From JBOZRQ01 sp050789255 (GTDB lineage: Bacteria; Bacillota; Sulfobacillia; Symbiobacteriales; Symbiobacteriaceae), in NCBI GenBank assembly GCA_050789255.1, contig JBOZRQ010000007.1, forward strand, positions 62,001-126,000: DNA of 64,000 bases. Reading direction: 5' to 3'. The notes under the pieces were generated by a model. It saw nothing but the letters and a program-made list of their open reading frames with translations. It was not told the DNA's origin and ran no database searches. A program made the translations under genes and the position numbers. This document shows positions 8,963 to 17,138 of this stretch, one piece after another (positions within the stretch are counted from its first letter, which is position 1; every line of letters begins with the position of its first letter).

Positions 8963-11248
8963 CTATGTCATCAAGAGTTCCTGCAGGCGCCGGGCATAGT
9001 GCTCGGCTAGGCCCTCTGCCTCCTGGGGGTCCGGCGACTCGGAATATATGTGGTAGACCGGCTCATCCGGGTCGGGAAGGACCAGCGCCCATCCCTTGGC
9101 GTGGTGGATCCGCAGCCCATCGACCATGTCGACAGCGGAGTCGGAGTGTTCCTCCAGCAACCTCCGCATCACGCGACCCTTGGACTCCCACGGGCAGGTC
9201 ACCTTGCGCACAACCATGGCGTCGTTTGGCAGTCTGCCCAGCACATCATCTATGGTCAAGTTGTCAAGCGCCATCCACTCCAGGAGCCGAGCGATGCCCA
9301 GCAGGGGGTCGCCGTTGCGCCAGTCCGCCTGCCGGATCCGCACCGGGCGCCGTCCTGAGCGCTTCAGCAGATCCTCAAGGCCCCTGGGCGCCGTCACCGG
9401 GATTGGCACCGCCGTATCCCCGCCACGGAGACCGGCGTGCAGCCACACCTCCAGGGCCAGCATTGCCTCGCTCCTGAGCCCGGCCACACTCCAGGCCCCG
9501 GCCAGCAGGTCGACCTTCACGCGCAGCTTGCGGGTAGACCCGAACGGCCGGCACCGCAGCCGCTCGAACCAGCGGTAGAGCACGGGCCACGCCGGACCGT
9601 CGACCTCAACCCCGATGCCCGCTGCCCGGATCGCTTCCAGATTCACCTGCTCCCCCAGGTGCTCCAGGTAGAGCCATTCCGCCTGGGTGAACGGCTCGGC
9701 CACGCCGGCGCCCTCGGGCGTGGCCCGCGGAAAGTCCTGCCGTGCACAGGCCTGCTCCAGCTTCCGCTGCAGGTCCCGACCGGCCGGGCGCCCCTGCCCG
9801 TCGTAGAAGATCACGTTCGCCTGCTCGCCGTCGGCGCGCACGTGCATCCCTCCGGCTGCCTGCCGCCGCACAATGGCGAACTCCGTGACCGGCGAGGCCG
9901 ATATGCCGGTGTCAATCACCCGGCGCCCGGCTGCCAGCGCCCCACAAATTAGCGCCTGCTTGAGCAGCGTGGCGGCCGGCCCGGGGTCGCCCCCGATCAC
10001 AACGGGGCCGCCCGGCGGCAGCACGCCTGCATAGGCGGTGCCGACCCTTACGGCGTTCTCCGGGAACAGGTCAGCCCCCAGCCTTCCCCCCATACTGCCC
10101 CGCCGCAGGACCCTCCCGGTCCACAGCGGCGACTGAGTCAGGGTGCAGTCAACCCGGGCGCCGTCCCCCACCTCGGTCCTGGGCCAGAGCCTTACGTTCG
10201 GCGCCACCGTAGCCTTGCTGCCTATGCTGCAGTTCGGGCCAACCACGGCGCCCTCATACACCCCCGACCCAACCTCCAGCGCGGCGCCGCCACACACCAC
10301 AGCGCCAACCAGCGTGGCCTCCGCCCCCACCCTCACCCCTGCCCACGTCACCGTTCGCCGCAGCACGGCGTTCGGCCCAGTCACGGTGGCGGGCCCCAGC
10401 ACCACCCCGGCTTCCAGCCGGGTCCCCGGCGCCAGGCGGCACCCCTCGCCGATCAGGGCCGGGCCATCGACCACCAGGCCCTGGGGCACCTCAGCGGGCG
10501 CCCACACCCCCGATACCACCTCCCGGCCCGGCGGGCGGAACCGCAGCCGCTTGTTGAGCAAATCCAGGTTCGACTGCAGGTAGGCAGCCGAGTCCCCAAT
10601 ATCGCACCAGTAGCCCTCCGCCACCTGCCCAAAGAGCGGGGCGCCCATCTCCAGTAGCGCTGGAAACAAGTGCTGGCTGAAGTCATACATGCGCTTGGCA
10701 GGGACCCCCCGTAGCACCGAGGGCTCCAGCACATAGATCCCCGTGTTGACCGTGTCGCTGAACACCTCGCCCCAGCCTGGTTTCTCCAGGAACCGCCGCA
10801 CCCGGCCCCGCTGGTCGGTCAGCACCACCCCGTACTCCAGAGGGTGCTCGACGCGCGTCAGCGCCAGGGTCGCCACGGCCCCTGTCTCCCGGTGCTGGGC
10901 GATCAGCGCCGTCAGATCGAAGTCCGTGAGGGCGTCTCCCGAAAGCACCAGGAAGGTGTCGTCCAGGAACTCCCGAAGGGCGGCCACACCGCCCGCCGTG
11001 CCGAGGGGCGTCTCCTCCACCACATAATGCAGCTTCATCGACCGGTAGCTGTCGCCAAAAACCTCAATCACAGCGTCCGGCATGTACCCCAGTGTGAGAA
11101 AGACCTCCTGGAAGCCATGCTCTGCCAGGAGGTCCAGGGTATATGCCAACACGGGCCGGTTACAGACCGGCACCAGGGGCTTGGGACGGTCACAGGTCAG
11201 TGGACGCAGCCGGGAGCCTTCGCCGCCGGCCATGATCACCGCTTTCAC
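8963..11248 (-). CDS. Sugar-phosphate nucleotidyltransferase fused to degenerate phosphomannomutase domain
   Basis: A 761-residue fusion. Residues 1-235 form an NTP-transferase domain with the signature MAGGEGSRLRPLTCDRPKPL and LSGDALTDFDL, expected to make an NDP-sugar such as GDP-mannose or ADP/UDP-glucose. Residues about 255-375 form a left-handed beta-helix (hexapeptide repeats VVLGPATVTGPNAVLRRTV). The rest aligns by pattern with phosphohexomutases (GPVVIGGDPGPAATLLKQAL, VIDTGISASPVTEFAIV). However, the place of the catalytic TASHNP loop reads GGMHVRADGEQANV, without the phosphorylated serine, and no DGDxDR metal loop is visible. The mutase part is therefore probably inactive. The start is uncertain: ATG at 11266 overlaps GGAGGG, so I prefer GTG at 11248 (MKAVIMAGG). 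Confidence 0.87.
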   Translation of the reverse strand: MKAVIMAGGEGSRLRPLTCDRPKPLVPVCNRPVLAYTLDLLAEHGFQEVFLTLGYMPDAVIEVFGDSYRSMKLHYVVEETPLGTAGGVAALREFLDDTFLVLSGDALTDFDLTALIAQHRETGAVATLALTRVEHPLEYGVVLTDQRGRVRRFLEKPGWGEVFSDTVNTGIYVLEPSVLRGVPAKRMYDFSQHLFPALLEMGAPLFGQVAEGYWCDIGDSAAYLQSNLDLLNKRLRFRPPGREVVSGVWAPAEVPQGLVVDGPALIGEGCRLAPGTRLEAGVVLGPATVTGPNAVLRRTVTWAGVRVGAEATLVGAVVCGGAALEVGSGVYEGAVVGPNCSIGSKATVAPNVRLWPRTEVGDGARVDCTLTQSPLWTGRVLRRGSMGGRLGADLFPENAVRVGTAYAGVLPPGGPVVIGGDPGPAATLLKQALICGALAAGRRVIDTGISASPVTEFAIVRRQAAGGMHVRADGEQANVIFYDGQGRPAGRDLQRKLEQACARQDFPRATPEGAGVAEPFTQAEWLYLEHLGEQVNLEAIRAAGIGVEVDGPAWPVLYRWFERLRCRPFGSTRKLRVKVDLLAGAWSVAGLRSEAMLALEVWLHAGLRGGDTAVPIPVTAPRGLEDLLKRSGRRPVRIRQADWRNGDPLLGIARLLEWMALDNLTIDDVLGRLPNDAMVVRKVTCPWESKGRVMRRLLEEHSDSAVDMVDGLRIHHAKGWALVLPDPDEPVYHIYSESPDPQEAEGLAEHYARRLQELLMT

Positions 11249-11278
11249 GCGACGCATGCCCTCCATACTGTTTGCGTT

Positions 11279-12520
11279 CTAGGTGGTGTACCGACCCGGA
11301 GGATACCCCGGCGGAGGCGGTGCTGGGAGCGTCCGGAACGCAGCCCCCCACTCGCTTCGGGCATGGGACTCAGCCACTTCCCTGTACACTTCCGTCGTGG
11401 CCGCGGCGACACCACTCCAGGAGTAGCGCTCGCTTGCCTGGCGCCGCCCTTCCGCGGCCAGGCGTGAGGCCAAAGCCCGGTCCATCAGCACACGGTCGAG
11501 TTGCTCCGCCAGTGACTGTGCATTGCCCGGCAACGCCTTCAACCCGTTCTTCCCGTGCACCACGATCTCGGACAGTCCGCCCACATCCGATGCGACCAGG
11601 GGCGCCCCTGCAGACATGGCCTCCAACGCCACGATCCCAAACGGCTCGTAGGTGGACGGAACCACGGCGACGTCAGCGTGAGCGTACAGCCGCTGCGCAT
11701 CCTCATCGGACATCCAGCCGGCAAAGTGGACCCGCTCTGCCACTCCCAGCCTGTGAGCCATGTGCTCCAACTCCTGGCGGTACGGCCCGACCCCACCGAT
11801 CACCAACCGCATCCGATGGCGGCCCTTCAGCAGCGCCACCGCCTCCAAGAGCACACCGGCGCCCTTCTCCGGCACCAGTCGGCCAATGTGAAAGAGCAGG
11901 CGCTCATCCGAACGGACGAAGGCGCTCCGGTCACTGGGCGGAGCTGCCGCCTTCAGCTCGATCCCGTTGTAAATCACCGCGACCTTGTCATCGCTCAGGC
12001 CAAACAGCCGACGCACCTCGGCACGCATCGCTTCGCTGCAGACAATAACCCGCCAGGCCTCATAGGTCAGCCACCACTCGACATCGTTAATGTATTGCTG
12101 GCCCTGGTTGTGTATGCCGCCGTGCCGTCCGTGCTCCGTAGCGTGAATGGTGGCGACCAAAGGAACGCGAAAGAGATGCTTCAGTCCCTTGGCCGCGTGC
12201 GCTACCAGCCAGTCATGGGCGTGCAGAAGCACTGGCCCGGTCTCTTCCTGCAACAGCTCGACGCCCGCCTGGAGCAGGCCAAAGTTCAGGTGGTTCACCC
12301 ACAAAGTGAAGTCTCGCGGCTCCTGAAAGTACGGCTCTACCCGACGGACTTCAACCCCGTCCTCGGTACTGCGCTCCGGCAGTCCCGGCGCCGCTTTGGT
12401 CAGCACAATCACCCGGATCCCCTGGGCTACCAGCTCCCGAGACAGCGCGTGCACGTGCCGGGCGAGCCCTCCCACAAGGCAGGGCGGATACTCCCAGCTC
12501 AGCATCACCACAGTACGCAA
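11279..12520 (-). CDS. GT4 family glycosyltransferase (glycogen synthase-like)
   Basis: A 413-residue GT-B fold glycosyltransferase. It has the N-terminal glycine-rich acceptor loop SWEYPPCLVGGLARHVHAL, LHAHDWLVAHAAKGLK, and in the second domain HIGRLVPEKGAGVLLEA and the E-x7-E motif in STYEPFGIVALEAMSAGAPLVASDVGG. The SWEYPP and VGGL features resemble archaeal- and Clostridium-type glycogen/starch synthases. TTG at 12520 follows GGGGAGG by 10 bases and yields the usual N-terminus MRTVVMLSWEYPP. It lies 30 bases upstream of the nucleotidyltransferase gene and is likely in one operon, supplying a nucleotide-sugar-dependent glucan step alongside the GH57 enzyme. Confidence 0.88.
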   Translation of the reverse strand: MRTVVMLSWEYPPCLVGGLARHVHALSRELVAQGIRVIVLTKAAPGLPERSTEDGVEVRRVEPYFQEPRDFTLWVNHLNFGLLQAGVELLQEETGPVLLHAHDWLVAHAAKGLKHLFRVPLVATIHATEHGRHGGIHNQGQQYINDVEWWLTYEAWRVIVCSEAMRAEVRRLFGLSDDKVAVIYNGIELKAAAPPSDRSAFVRSDERLLFHIGRLVPEKGAGVLLEAVALLKGRHRMRLVIGGVGPYRQELEHMAHRLGVAERVHFAGWMSDEDAQRLYAHADVAVVPSTYEPFGIVALEAMSAGAPLVASDVGGLSEIVVHGKNGLKALPGNAQSLAEQLDRVLMDRALASRLAAEGRRQASERYSWSGVAAATTEVYREVAESHARSEWGAAFRTLPAPPPPGYPPGRYTT

Positions 12521-12706
12521 CGTTGGGCAACCTCCCCAGTATGGGCTCTCCGTCCATCCTTTACATCTGTACACACCCACATGTACCGTTCCTGTAAAAT
12601 TGCGCTATTTTTCGACGTGCATGCAGGAGATAACGCCGCTCTCCAATAATGATGTACGGGTGACATTTATCGACAAATTCCGCGAGAGGCGGTGAGGCGA
12701 AGCGAC

Positions 12707-13321
12707 ATGACCACTCTCCCTCGACCTACTGTGTCCAGGCTGTCCTGGAGATATTACCTGTCCGGCGCTCTTCTCCTCACAACCGCTCTGCTCATCTCGC
12801 TGATCATCCCCAGTCACCACCCGCTTGAGTGGACGGTGCCTCCCTTCCTCCTGGCGGGCACCTGGCTCGGTTTCCGGTGGCGGCGCGAGCGGGTCCGGAG
12901 TCGGGCACATTCCCTTATTGCAGCGCGTCTGGAGCGCTTGCCCCAGGACTTCACGGTGCTTCACGCCCTGATGATTCAAGCCCCGTGGGGGCGCACCCGT
13001 ATCGACCACCTGATCCTCTCCCGGTTCGGAGTCGTCGTCGTAGCCGACGGCATCGGGAACCGCTGGATGCTCGAGCAGGTGGAGGCCGTGCGGTCGTTGC
13101 TCTTTGCCCATGGGCACAAATCGCCGCTGATTCCCGTCCGCTCGCTCGTTCTGCTTCCGCCCGGGGCCTCTGACTCCCAAACGGTGGAGAGCGACGCCCC
13201 GGTGGTCCGGGTCGATCAGGTTCGCCTGCACCACGTAGCACCGAGTTCCGAAGCGATCCTCCCCCCGGAACAGATCCGAAGCTTGACCCGCCAACTGTAC
13301 GATCTACAAGAGTTCATGTGA
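12707..13321 (+). CDS. NERD domain-containing membrane protein
   Basis: A 204-residue protein with two hydrophobic segments near the N-terminus (about residues 17-35, YLSGALLLTTALLISLII, and 43-58, PPFLLAGTWLGF). A cytoplasmic NERD (nuclease-related) domain follows: FTVLHALMIQAPWGRTRIDHLILSRFGVVVV, with the Asp of IDHLIL as a family-typical catalytic-like residue. The ATG is preceded by GTGAGG. It is divergent from the glycosyltransferase gene and ends in a terminator shared with tdk. The function of such proteins is not established; a DNA or RNA processing role is only inferred from the fold. Confidence 0.75.
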   Translation: MTTLPRPTVSRLSWRYYLSGALLLTTALLISLIIPSHHPLEWTVPPFLLAGTWLGFRWRRERVRSRAHSLIAARLERLPQDFTVLHALMIQAPWGRTRIDHLILSRFGVVVVADGIGNRWMLEQVEAVRSLLFAHGHKSPLIPVRSLVLLPPGASDSQTVESDAPVVRVDQVRLHHVAPSSEAILPPEQIRSLTRQLYDLQEFM

Positions 13322-13352
13322 AAAGGCGGCTGCCCTCGGGCAACCGCCTTTT
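13321..13352. terminator. Bidirectional terminator between NERD gene and tdk
   Basis: The stem AAAAGGCGG-x-TGCC pairs with GGCA-x-CCGCCTTTT across a CTCG loop, with T runs in both directions. It serves the plus-strand NERD gene and the minus-strand tdk. Confidence 0.9.
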
Positions 13353-13368
13353 GAATGAAATCCCTACC

Positions 13369-13953
13369 TCAATTCTCGCCGCGAGCCTTGCGGCCATCGT
13401 TCCAGCACTTGCGGCACCGGGCCTCATACTTATCGCCGGCGCCCACCGAGACATCCTCTTTCTTAGCCCGCAGGGCGAACGGCTTGGTGGCCGGCTCGCC
13501 ACACACCACGCACACGCCGTAGACCGAGGTAATGTTATCGGCAATGGTCAGTAGGTGCGGCATGATTCCAAAAGCCTTGCCTTCGGAGGTCTGCGACAGG
13601 CCCGCCAGAATGATGTAATGCCCCCGGTTCGCCAGCTCCTGGACGACCTCCACCAGGGACTGGTCGTAGAACTGTGCCTCATCGATCGCAATAACGGCGG
13701 GTTTGTGCATTTCGGCATACCACATGATCTCCATGGGGTTATCCGTGAAGACCGCCTCGTAGCGCAGTCCATCATGTGACATGATCACTTCGTCGTCGGT
13801 GAACCGCTTGGCAATCGACGGCTGAAAGACAGCGGCTGTCCGTTTGGCCAGAATGAAGTTTCTCACCCGCCGGATTAGCTCGGTGGTCTTGCCAGCATAC
13901 ATGCTCCCCGAAGTAATGACGTCGATCCAGCCATAGTTCAAGTTGCGGTGCAA
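13369..13953 (-). CDS. tdk: Thymidine kinase
   Basis: A 194-residue type II thymidine kinase of the salvage pathway (thymidine plus ATP to dTMP). The P-loop is GSMYAGKTTELIRRV, the magnesium-binding segment is VIAIDEAQFYD, the lasso region is GLSQTSEGKAFG, and four zinc cysteines are CVVC and CRKC near the C-terminus. The frame continues upstream, but AGAGGGGG precedes TTG at 13953 by eight bases and gives the family-typical N-terminus (MHRNLNYGWIDVITSG). It is the last gene of the minus-strand run and may be co-transcribed with cwlD. Confidence 0.94.
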   Translation of the reverse strand: MHRNLNYGWIDVITSGSMYAGKTTELIRRVRNFILAKRTAAVFQPSIAKRFTDDEVIMSHDGLRYEAVFTDNPMEIMWYAEMHKPAVIAIDEAQFYDQSLVEVVQELANRGHYIILAGLSQTSEGKAFGIMPHLLTIADNITSVYGVCVVCGEPATKPFALRAKKEDVSVGAGDKYEARCRKCWNDGRKARGEN

Positions 13954-14019
13954 CGTAGGGACCCCCTCTAGTGCATTCGACAAAGAGGGGTTCGTTAGAC
14001 CCGGGCTACATTCCTTCGT

Positions 14020-14742
14020 TCAGCGACCAATCCCACCGCCTGCCTTCGCAGGGGGAACCTCGGCCCTCAGGAAGTCGGCAATACCCAGTGTAATGGCCAA
14101 CGCCAGCGTCCGCTGGTGATCAGCGTCCTGAAGCCGCTCCTTCTCCACCGCGTTGCTCAGGAACCCCACCTCCACCATGGCGGCGGGTGCCGGCGATGTA
14201 CGTAGCACAAAGTAGTCGGCCGGCAGCGAGGTCCTCGTCGTGGTGGTCAACTGCCGCATCTGGTTTTGAATCGCCATGGCCAGGCGCTGACCGGCCGGCA
14301 TCCCCTTGCGCTGATAAAAGGTCTGAGCGCCCCAGCAGTTGCAACTGTCCTTGTTGGCATGGATGCTTATGAACACTTGCGCTCTGTGTTGCTCTACCAG
14401 CGCCACCCGTCGCCCGAGATCCTCCCGGGTGGCTTTGGAGAAGGACTCGTCCGATTCCCGGGTAAGTACTACCTTCGCCCCGTGCTGCTCCAGGAGTTCC
14501 TTCACTTTAAGCCCGATCTCCAGCACGATCTCTTTCTCCCGTGTCCCCGACACCACGGCGCCCGGGTCCCAGCCCCCGTGACCGGGATCCACAACCACCG
14601 TAATGCCCCGCAGCCACTTCTCCGCTGCGTTCAGCTGACTCTGAGCCTTCCCGTCCGCCCGCTGCATCCAGGCGGTTCGTCCCAGCGTGAACACCAAAAA
14701 CAACGCCAGGACTGCAACTACAGCCTGGCGCTTAGAGATCAC
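14020..14742 (-). CDS. cwlD: N-acetylmuramoyl-L-alanine amidase, CwlD type
   Basis: A 240-residue Amidase_3 enzyme that cleaves the amide between muramic acid and the stem peptide. It has one N-terminal transmembrane or signal segment (VVAVLALFLVFTLG), then the zinc-site motif VVVDPGHGGWDPGA, a Glu in EKEIVLEIGLKVKELL, FISIHANKD with the second His, and MVEVGFLSNAVEKERL with the catalytic Glu. In spore formers CwlD makes muramic-delta-lactam in the cortex. The length (B. subtilis is about 237) and architecture fit this. GTG at 14742 has better spacing from GGGGGGAGG than the GTG two codons upstream. Confidence 0.87.
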   Translation of the reverse strand: MISKRQAVVAVLALFLVFTLGRTAWMQRADGKAQSQLNAAEKWLRGITVVVDPGHGGWDPGAVVSGTREKEIVLEIGLKVKELLEQHGAKVVLTRESDESFSKATREDLGRRVALVEQHRAQVFISIHANKDSCNCWGAQTFYQRKGMPAGQRLAMAIQNQMRQLTTTTRTSLPADYFVLRTSPAPAAMVEVGFLSNAVEKERLQDADHQRTLALAITLGIADFLRAEVPPAKAGGGIGR

Positions 14743-14806
14743 CAGCACCGGCCTCCCCCCTCGCGGGAAAGGTTATGCCGGGCCTGTACTCAGTTAGACG
14801 AGCATT

Positions 14807-15238
14807 TTAGATGAACGGCTGCCAACCCAGGCCGAACACGCCACGGATCAGCAGGTCGAGCACAAAGGTGGTGGCTGTAACAGCGTCCAGGCGTGAAACC
14901 CAGCCGGCCTTAGCCGAGTTCGCATTAGCGGCCAGGTCCTCGTGTACTTCGCGCACCACAGCCTCTGTGCGGCCTCCGTACATGACGTTCTGCACTGCGG
15001 TGCTCATGCGCGATGAACGGGTCATCTGATTCAAGGCTTTGAGGAATACGGTGCCCAAGCGGGGGAGCAACAGCACCGCTACCGCCCACTCATCCCAGGT
15101 CACCATCGTCGGCAGGTAGGGCTTTCCTGAGTTCCTAGCATACTGCCACGAGGCACCAGCGATGATCATCCACAGGAGGGTGCCCGCCAGCAAGTACAGC
15201 CTGTTCTGCTTGAACCACCTGAAAAACAGCCGCTTCAC
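14807..15238 (-). CDS. Hypothetical membrane-associated protein
   Basis: A 143-residue protein I do not recognise. It has a basic N-terminus (MKRLFFRWFKQNR), then one clear hydrophobic segment (LYLLAGTLLWMIIAGASW) and a weaker one (WAVAVLLLPRLGTVFLKAL). The middle is charged (REVHEDLAANANSAKAG), and the C-terminus may dip into the membrane (FVLDLLIRGVFGLGWQPFI). It starts at GTG behind GGAGGGG. It lies just after the rpsI terminator and upstream of cwlD on the same strand. Confidence 0.65.
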   Translation of the reverse strand: MKRLFFRWFKQNRLYLLAGTLLWMIIAGASWQYARNSGKPYLPTMVTWDEWAVAVLLLPRLGTVFLKALNQMTRSSRMSTAVQNVMYGGRTEAVVREVHEDLAANANSAKAGWVSRLDAVTATTFVLDLLIRGVFGLGWQPFI

Positions 15239-15254
15239 CTTCGACCCCTCCTAT

Positions 15255-15290
15255 GGCAAAAAACCCGTGGCGAAGACGCCACGGGTTTTT
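15255..15290 (-). terminator. Terminator after rpsI
   Basis: A perfect 12-bp stem (15277-15288 with 15261-15272) with a 4-base loop is followed on the minus strand by six T. It ends the rplM-rpsI unit. Confidence 0.95.
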
Positions 15291-15297
15291 GTTGAAA

Positions 15298-15696
15298 TTA
15301 ACGCTTGGAGAACTGCGGGCGCTTACGGGCCTTCTTCAGGCCGTACTTGCGGCGCTCCTTCATGCGCGGGTCACGGGTCAGGAAGCCGGCCTGCTTCAGG
15401 GAAGGACGGAAGGTGCCGTCCACCTTCAGCAGGGCCCGGGAAATGCCATGGCGGGAGGCGCCGGCCTGGCCGGAAACACCGCCACCGATCACGTTAATGA
15501 AGACATCGTACTTGCCAGCAACGCCGGCGACCTGCAGGGGGCTCTCAACCAGCATCTGCAGGGTCTTCAGACCGAAATAATCCTCCAAGGAGCGGCCATT
15601 CACGGTGATAACGCCGGTGCCGGGAACCAGACGGGCCCGGGCGACAGCGTTCTTACGGCGGCCAGTGCCCCAGTACTGAGCGAGCGTAGTAGCCAT
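15298..15696 (-). CDS. rpsI: 30S ribosomal protein S9
   Basis: A 132-residue S9, of normal length. Diagnostic stretches are YWGTGRRKNAVARARLVPG at the N-terminus, GRSLEDYFG, and the basic C-terminal tail DPRMKERRKYGLKKARKRPQFSKR, whose terminal arginine reaches the P-site tRNA. It starts at ATG with AAAGGAGG upstream and follows rplM by 22 bases, the usual rplM-rpsI pair. Confidence 0.98.
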   Translation of the reverse strand: MATTLAQYWGTGRRKNAVARARLVPGTGVITVNGRSLEDYFGLKTLQMLVESPLQVAGVAGKYDVFINVIGGGVSGQAGASRHGISRALLKVDGTFRPSLKQAGFLTRDPRMKERRKYGLKKARKRPQFSKR

Positions 15697-15718
15697 TAGG
15701 TCACATGCCTCCTTTCAC

Positions 15719-16150
15719 TTAAATGTCCAGCTTCTCGGGCATCTGGGCCGCATGCGGGTGCTCAGGACCAGCGTACACCTTGAGCTTGCGGTACATAGCC
15801 CGGCCCAGCCGGTTGTGAGGGAGCATGCCCTTGACGGCCATCTCAATCACACGGGTCGGATGGGTCTCCAGCAGGCGGCCGGCGGTGACGGACTTCTGAC
15901 CGCCGGGGTAGCCGGTATGACGCAGGTAAACCTTGGTCTGGAGCTTGGTGCCGGTCAGATGAATCTTGTCCGCATTGACAACGATGACAAAGTCACCAGT
16001 GTCGCAGTGCGGGGTGAAGATGGGCTTATTCTTGCCACGAAGAATGGCAGCGATCTGGGAGGCGAGGCGGCCCAGGGTCTTGCCCTCGGCGTCCACCACG
16101 TACCACTTCCGCTGGACATTCTGCGGATTGGCCATGAAAGTCGTGCTCAC
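15719..16150 (-). CDS. rplM: 50S ribosomal protein L13
   Basis: A 143-residue early-assembly 50S protein. It has WYVVDAEGKTLGRLASQIA, LRGKNKPIFTPHCDTGDFVIV and YRKLKVYAGPEHPHAAQ, all typical of L13. GTG at 16150 lies six bases after GGAGGG and is preferred to the internal ATG. It has its own promoter and about 130 bases of leader, a position where an L13 leader is known in Firmicutes. Confidence 0.98.
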   Translation of the reverse strand: MSTTFMANPQNVQRKWYVVDAEGKTLGRLASQIAAILRGKNKPIFTPHCDTGDFVIVVNADKIHLTGTKLQTKVYLRHTGYPGGQKSVTAGRLLETHPTRVIEMAVKGMLPHNRLGRAMYRKLKVYAGPEHPHAAQMPEKLDI

Positions 16151-16285
16151 TAGATTCCCTCCTACGGAAGATGAGGACAGATAAGGGGCTCATCTATAGT
16201 ATCGGTCACGCCCGGCGTACAAGGGGCTAGCTTGAGGTCCGGGTCGCACCTGTTTTGCCCTTAGCTTTGAAAGGCGACGTGTGAT

Positions 16286-16314
16286 ATTGTACCGTGCCAG
16301 AAAAACGCTGTCAA
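16286..16314 (-). promoter_or_regulatory. Sigma-A promoter for rplM-rpsI
   Basis: On the minus strand TTGACA (16314-16309), 17 bases, then TACAAT (16291-16286). It lies just after the truA stop. The transcript would have a leader of about 130 bases (16151-16280) that could fold as an L13 leader, though I could not model it. Confidence 0.85.
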
Positions 16315-16339
16315 GGCGCGCGGTGGCGGGCTTGGCGCG

Positions 16340-17134
16340 TTATGCGCCATCATCCAGCCAAAAATCCGGGCGCCCCTTGGGGCCCTCCCCGTACCGGACC
16401 GCCTCCAGGCATAACCCATGGGCGGGCAAGGTCTTCCCGGCGTACTTGCGGTCGCCGGTAGCCAGCGCCTCACGCACTTCGTCCAGCGAGCGCTTGCCGG
16501 CCCCCGCCTCTACGAGGGTTCCGGTAATGATACGCACCATGTTGTAGAGAAAGCCATCCGCCTCGATGTCCACATAGATATACGGAGGCTCGCTGGTCAC
16601 GGTTAGCTCCGTAACCGTCCGCACCGAGGTCTTCGCGGCGCCTCCGGAGCTCCGGAAGGCTGCAAAGTCGTGTCGTCCCGCGATCAGCGCAGCAGCCTCC
16701 CGCATCCTGGCCAGGTCGAGGCGCTCCCTGGGCCAATGGTAGGCATAGCGGCGGCTCAGAACCGCCGGGAACGGTCCCGCATCGATCGTGTAGCGATACC
16801 TTTTGGAGATGGCCCAGTACCGGGCGTGAAAGTCTTCCGGCACAAGTTCGGCTGCGTGTGCGACGATATCGTCTGGCAGGTGCTGGTTCAGCGCGTGGGG
16901 CCAGCGCTCCACCGGGATGCGGCTCTCCGTGCGAAAGTGAACCACCTGCCCGCGAGCGTGAACCCCGGCGTCCGTCCGACCCGACGCCGCCCCGATCTTG
17001 AACGCAGGATCGCCTGTGAGCGCCCGCAGGGCCTCCTCCAGCCGTTCCTGCACCGTGACCCCGTTCGGCTGCCTCTGAAAGCCGGCATAGGCCGTCCCAT
17101 CGTACTGCAGCGTCAGTTTCACGGTCCTCAGCAT
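16340..17134 (-). CDS. truA: tRNA pseudouridine(38-40) synthase
   Basis: A 264-residue TruA. It has LTLQYDGTAYAGFQRQPNG at the N-terminus, the catalytic Asp in AASGRTDAGVHARGQVVHF, KRYRYTI, and DGFLYNMVRIITGTLVEAG near the C-terminus. It modifies uridines in the anticodon arm of many tRNAs. It begins 4 bases after ecfT ends and completes the ecfA1-ecfA2-ecfT-truA unit, an order common in Firmicutes. Confidence 0.97.
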   Translation of the reverse strand: MLRTVKLTLQYDGTAYAGFQRQPNGVTVQERLEEALRALTGDPAFKIGAASGRTDAGVHARGQVVHFRTESRIPVERWPHALNQHLPDDIVAHAAELVPEDFHARYWAISKRYRYTIDAGPFPAVLSRRYAYHWPRERLDLARMREAAALIAGRHDFAAFRSSGGAAKTSVRTVTELTVTSEPPYIYVDIEADGFLYNMVRIITGTLVEAGAGKRSLDEVREALATGDRKYAGKTLPAHGLCLEAVRYGEGPKGRPDFWLDDGA

Positions 17135-17138
17135 CGCA

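Noticed and set aside
9050..11467. Several plus-strand frames opposite the nucleotidyltransferase fusion
   Set aside because: All are shadows; none has an RBS or recognisable fold, and the minus-strand protein has clear motifs.
12605..13294. Minus-strand 229-codon frame opposite the NERD gene
   Set aside because: It has no RBS and no domain, and it conflicts with the well-supported NERD protein.
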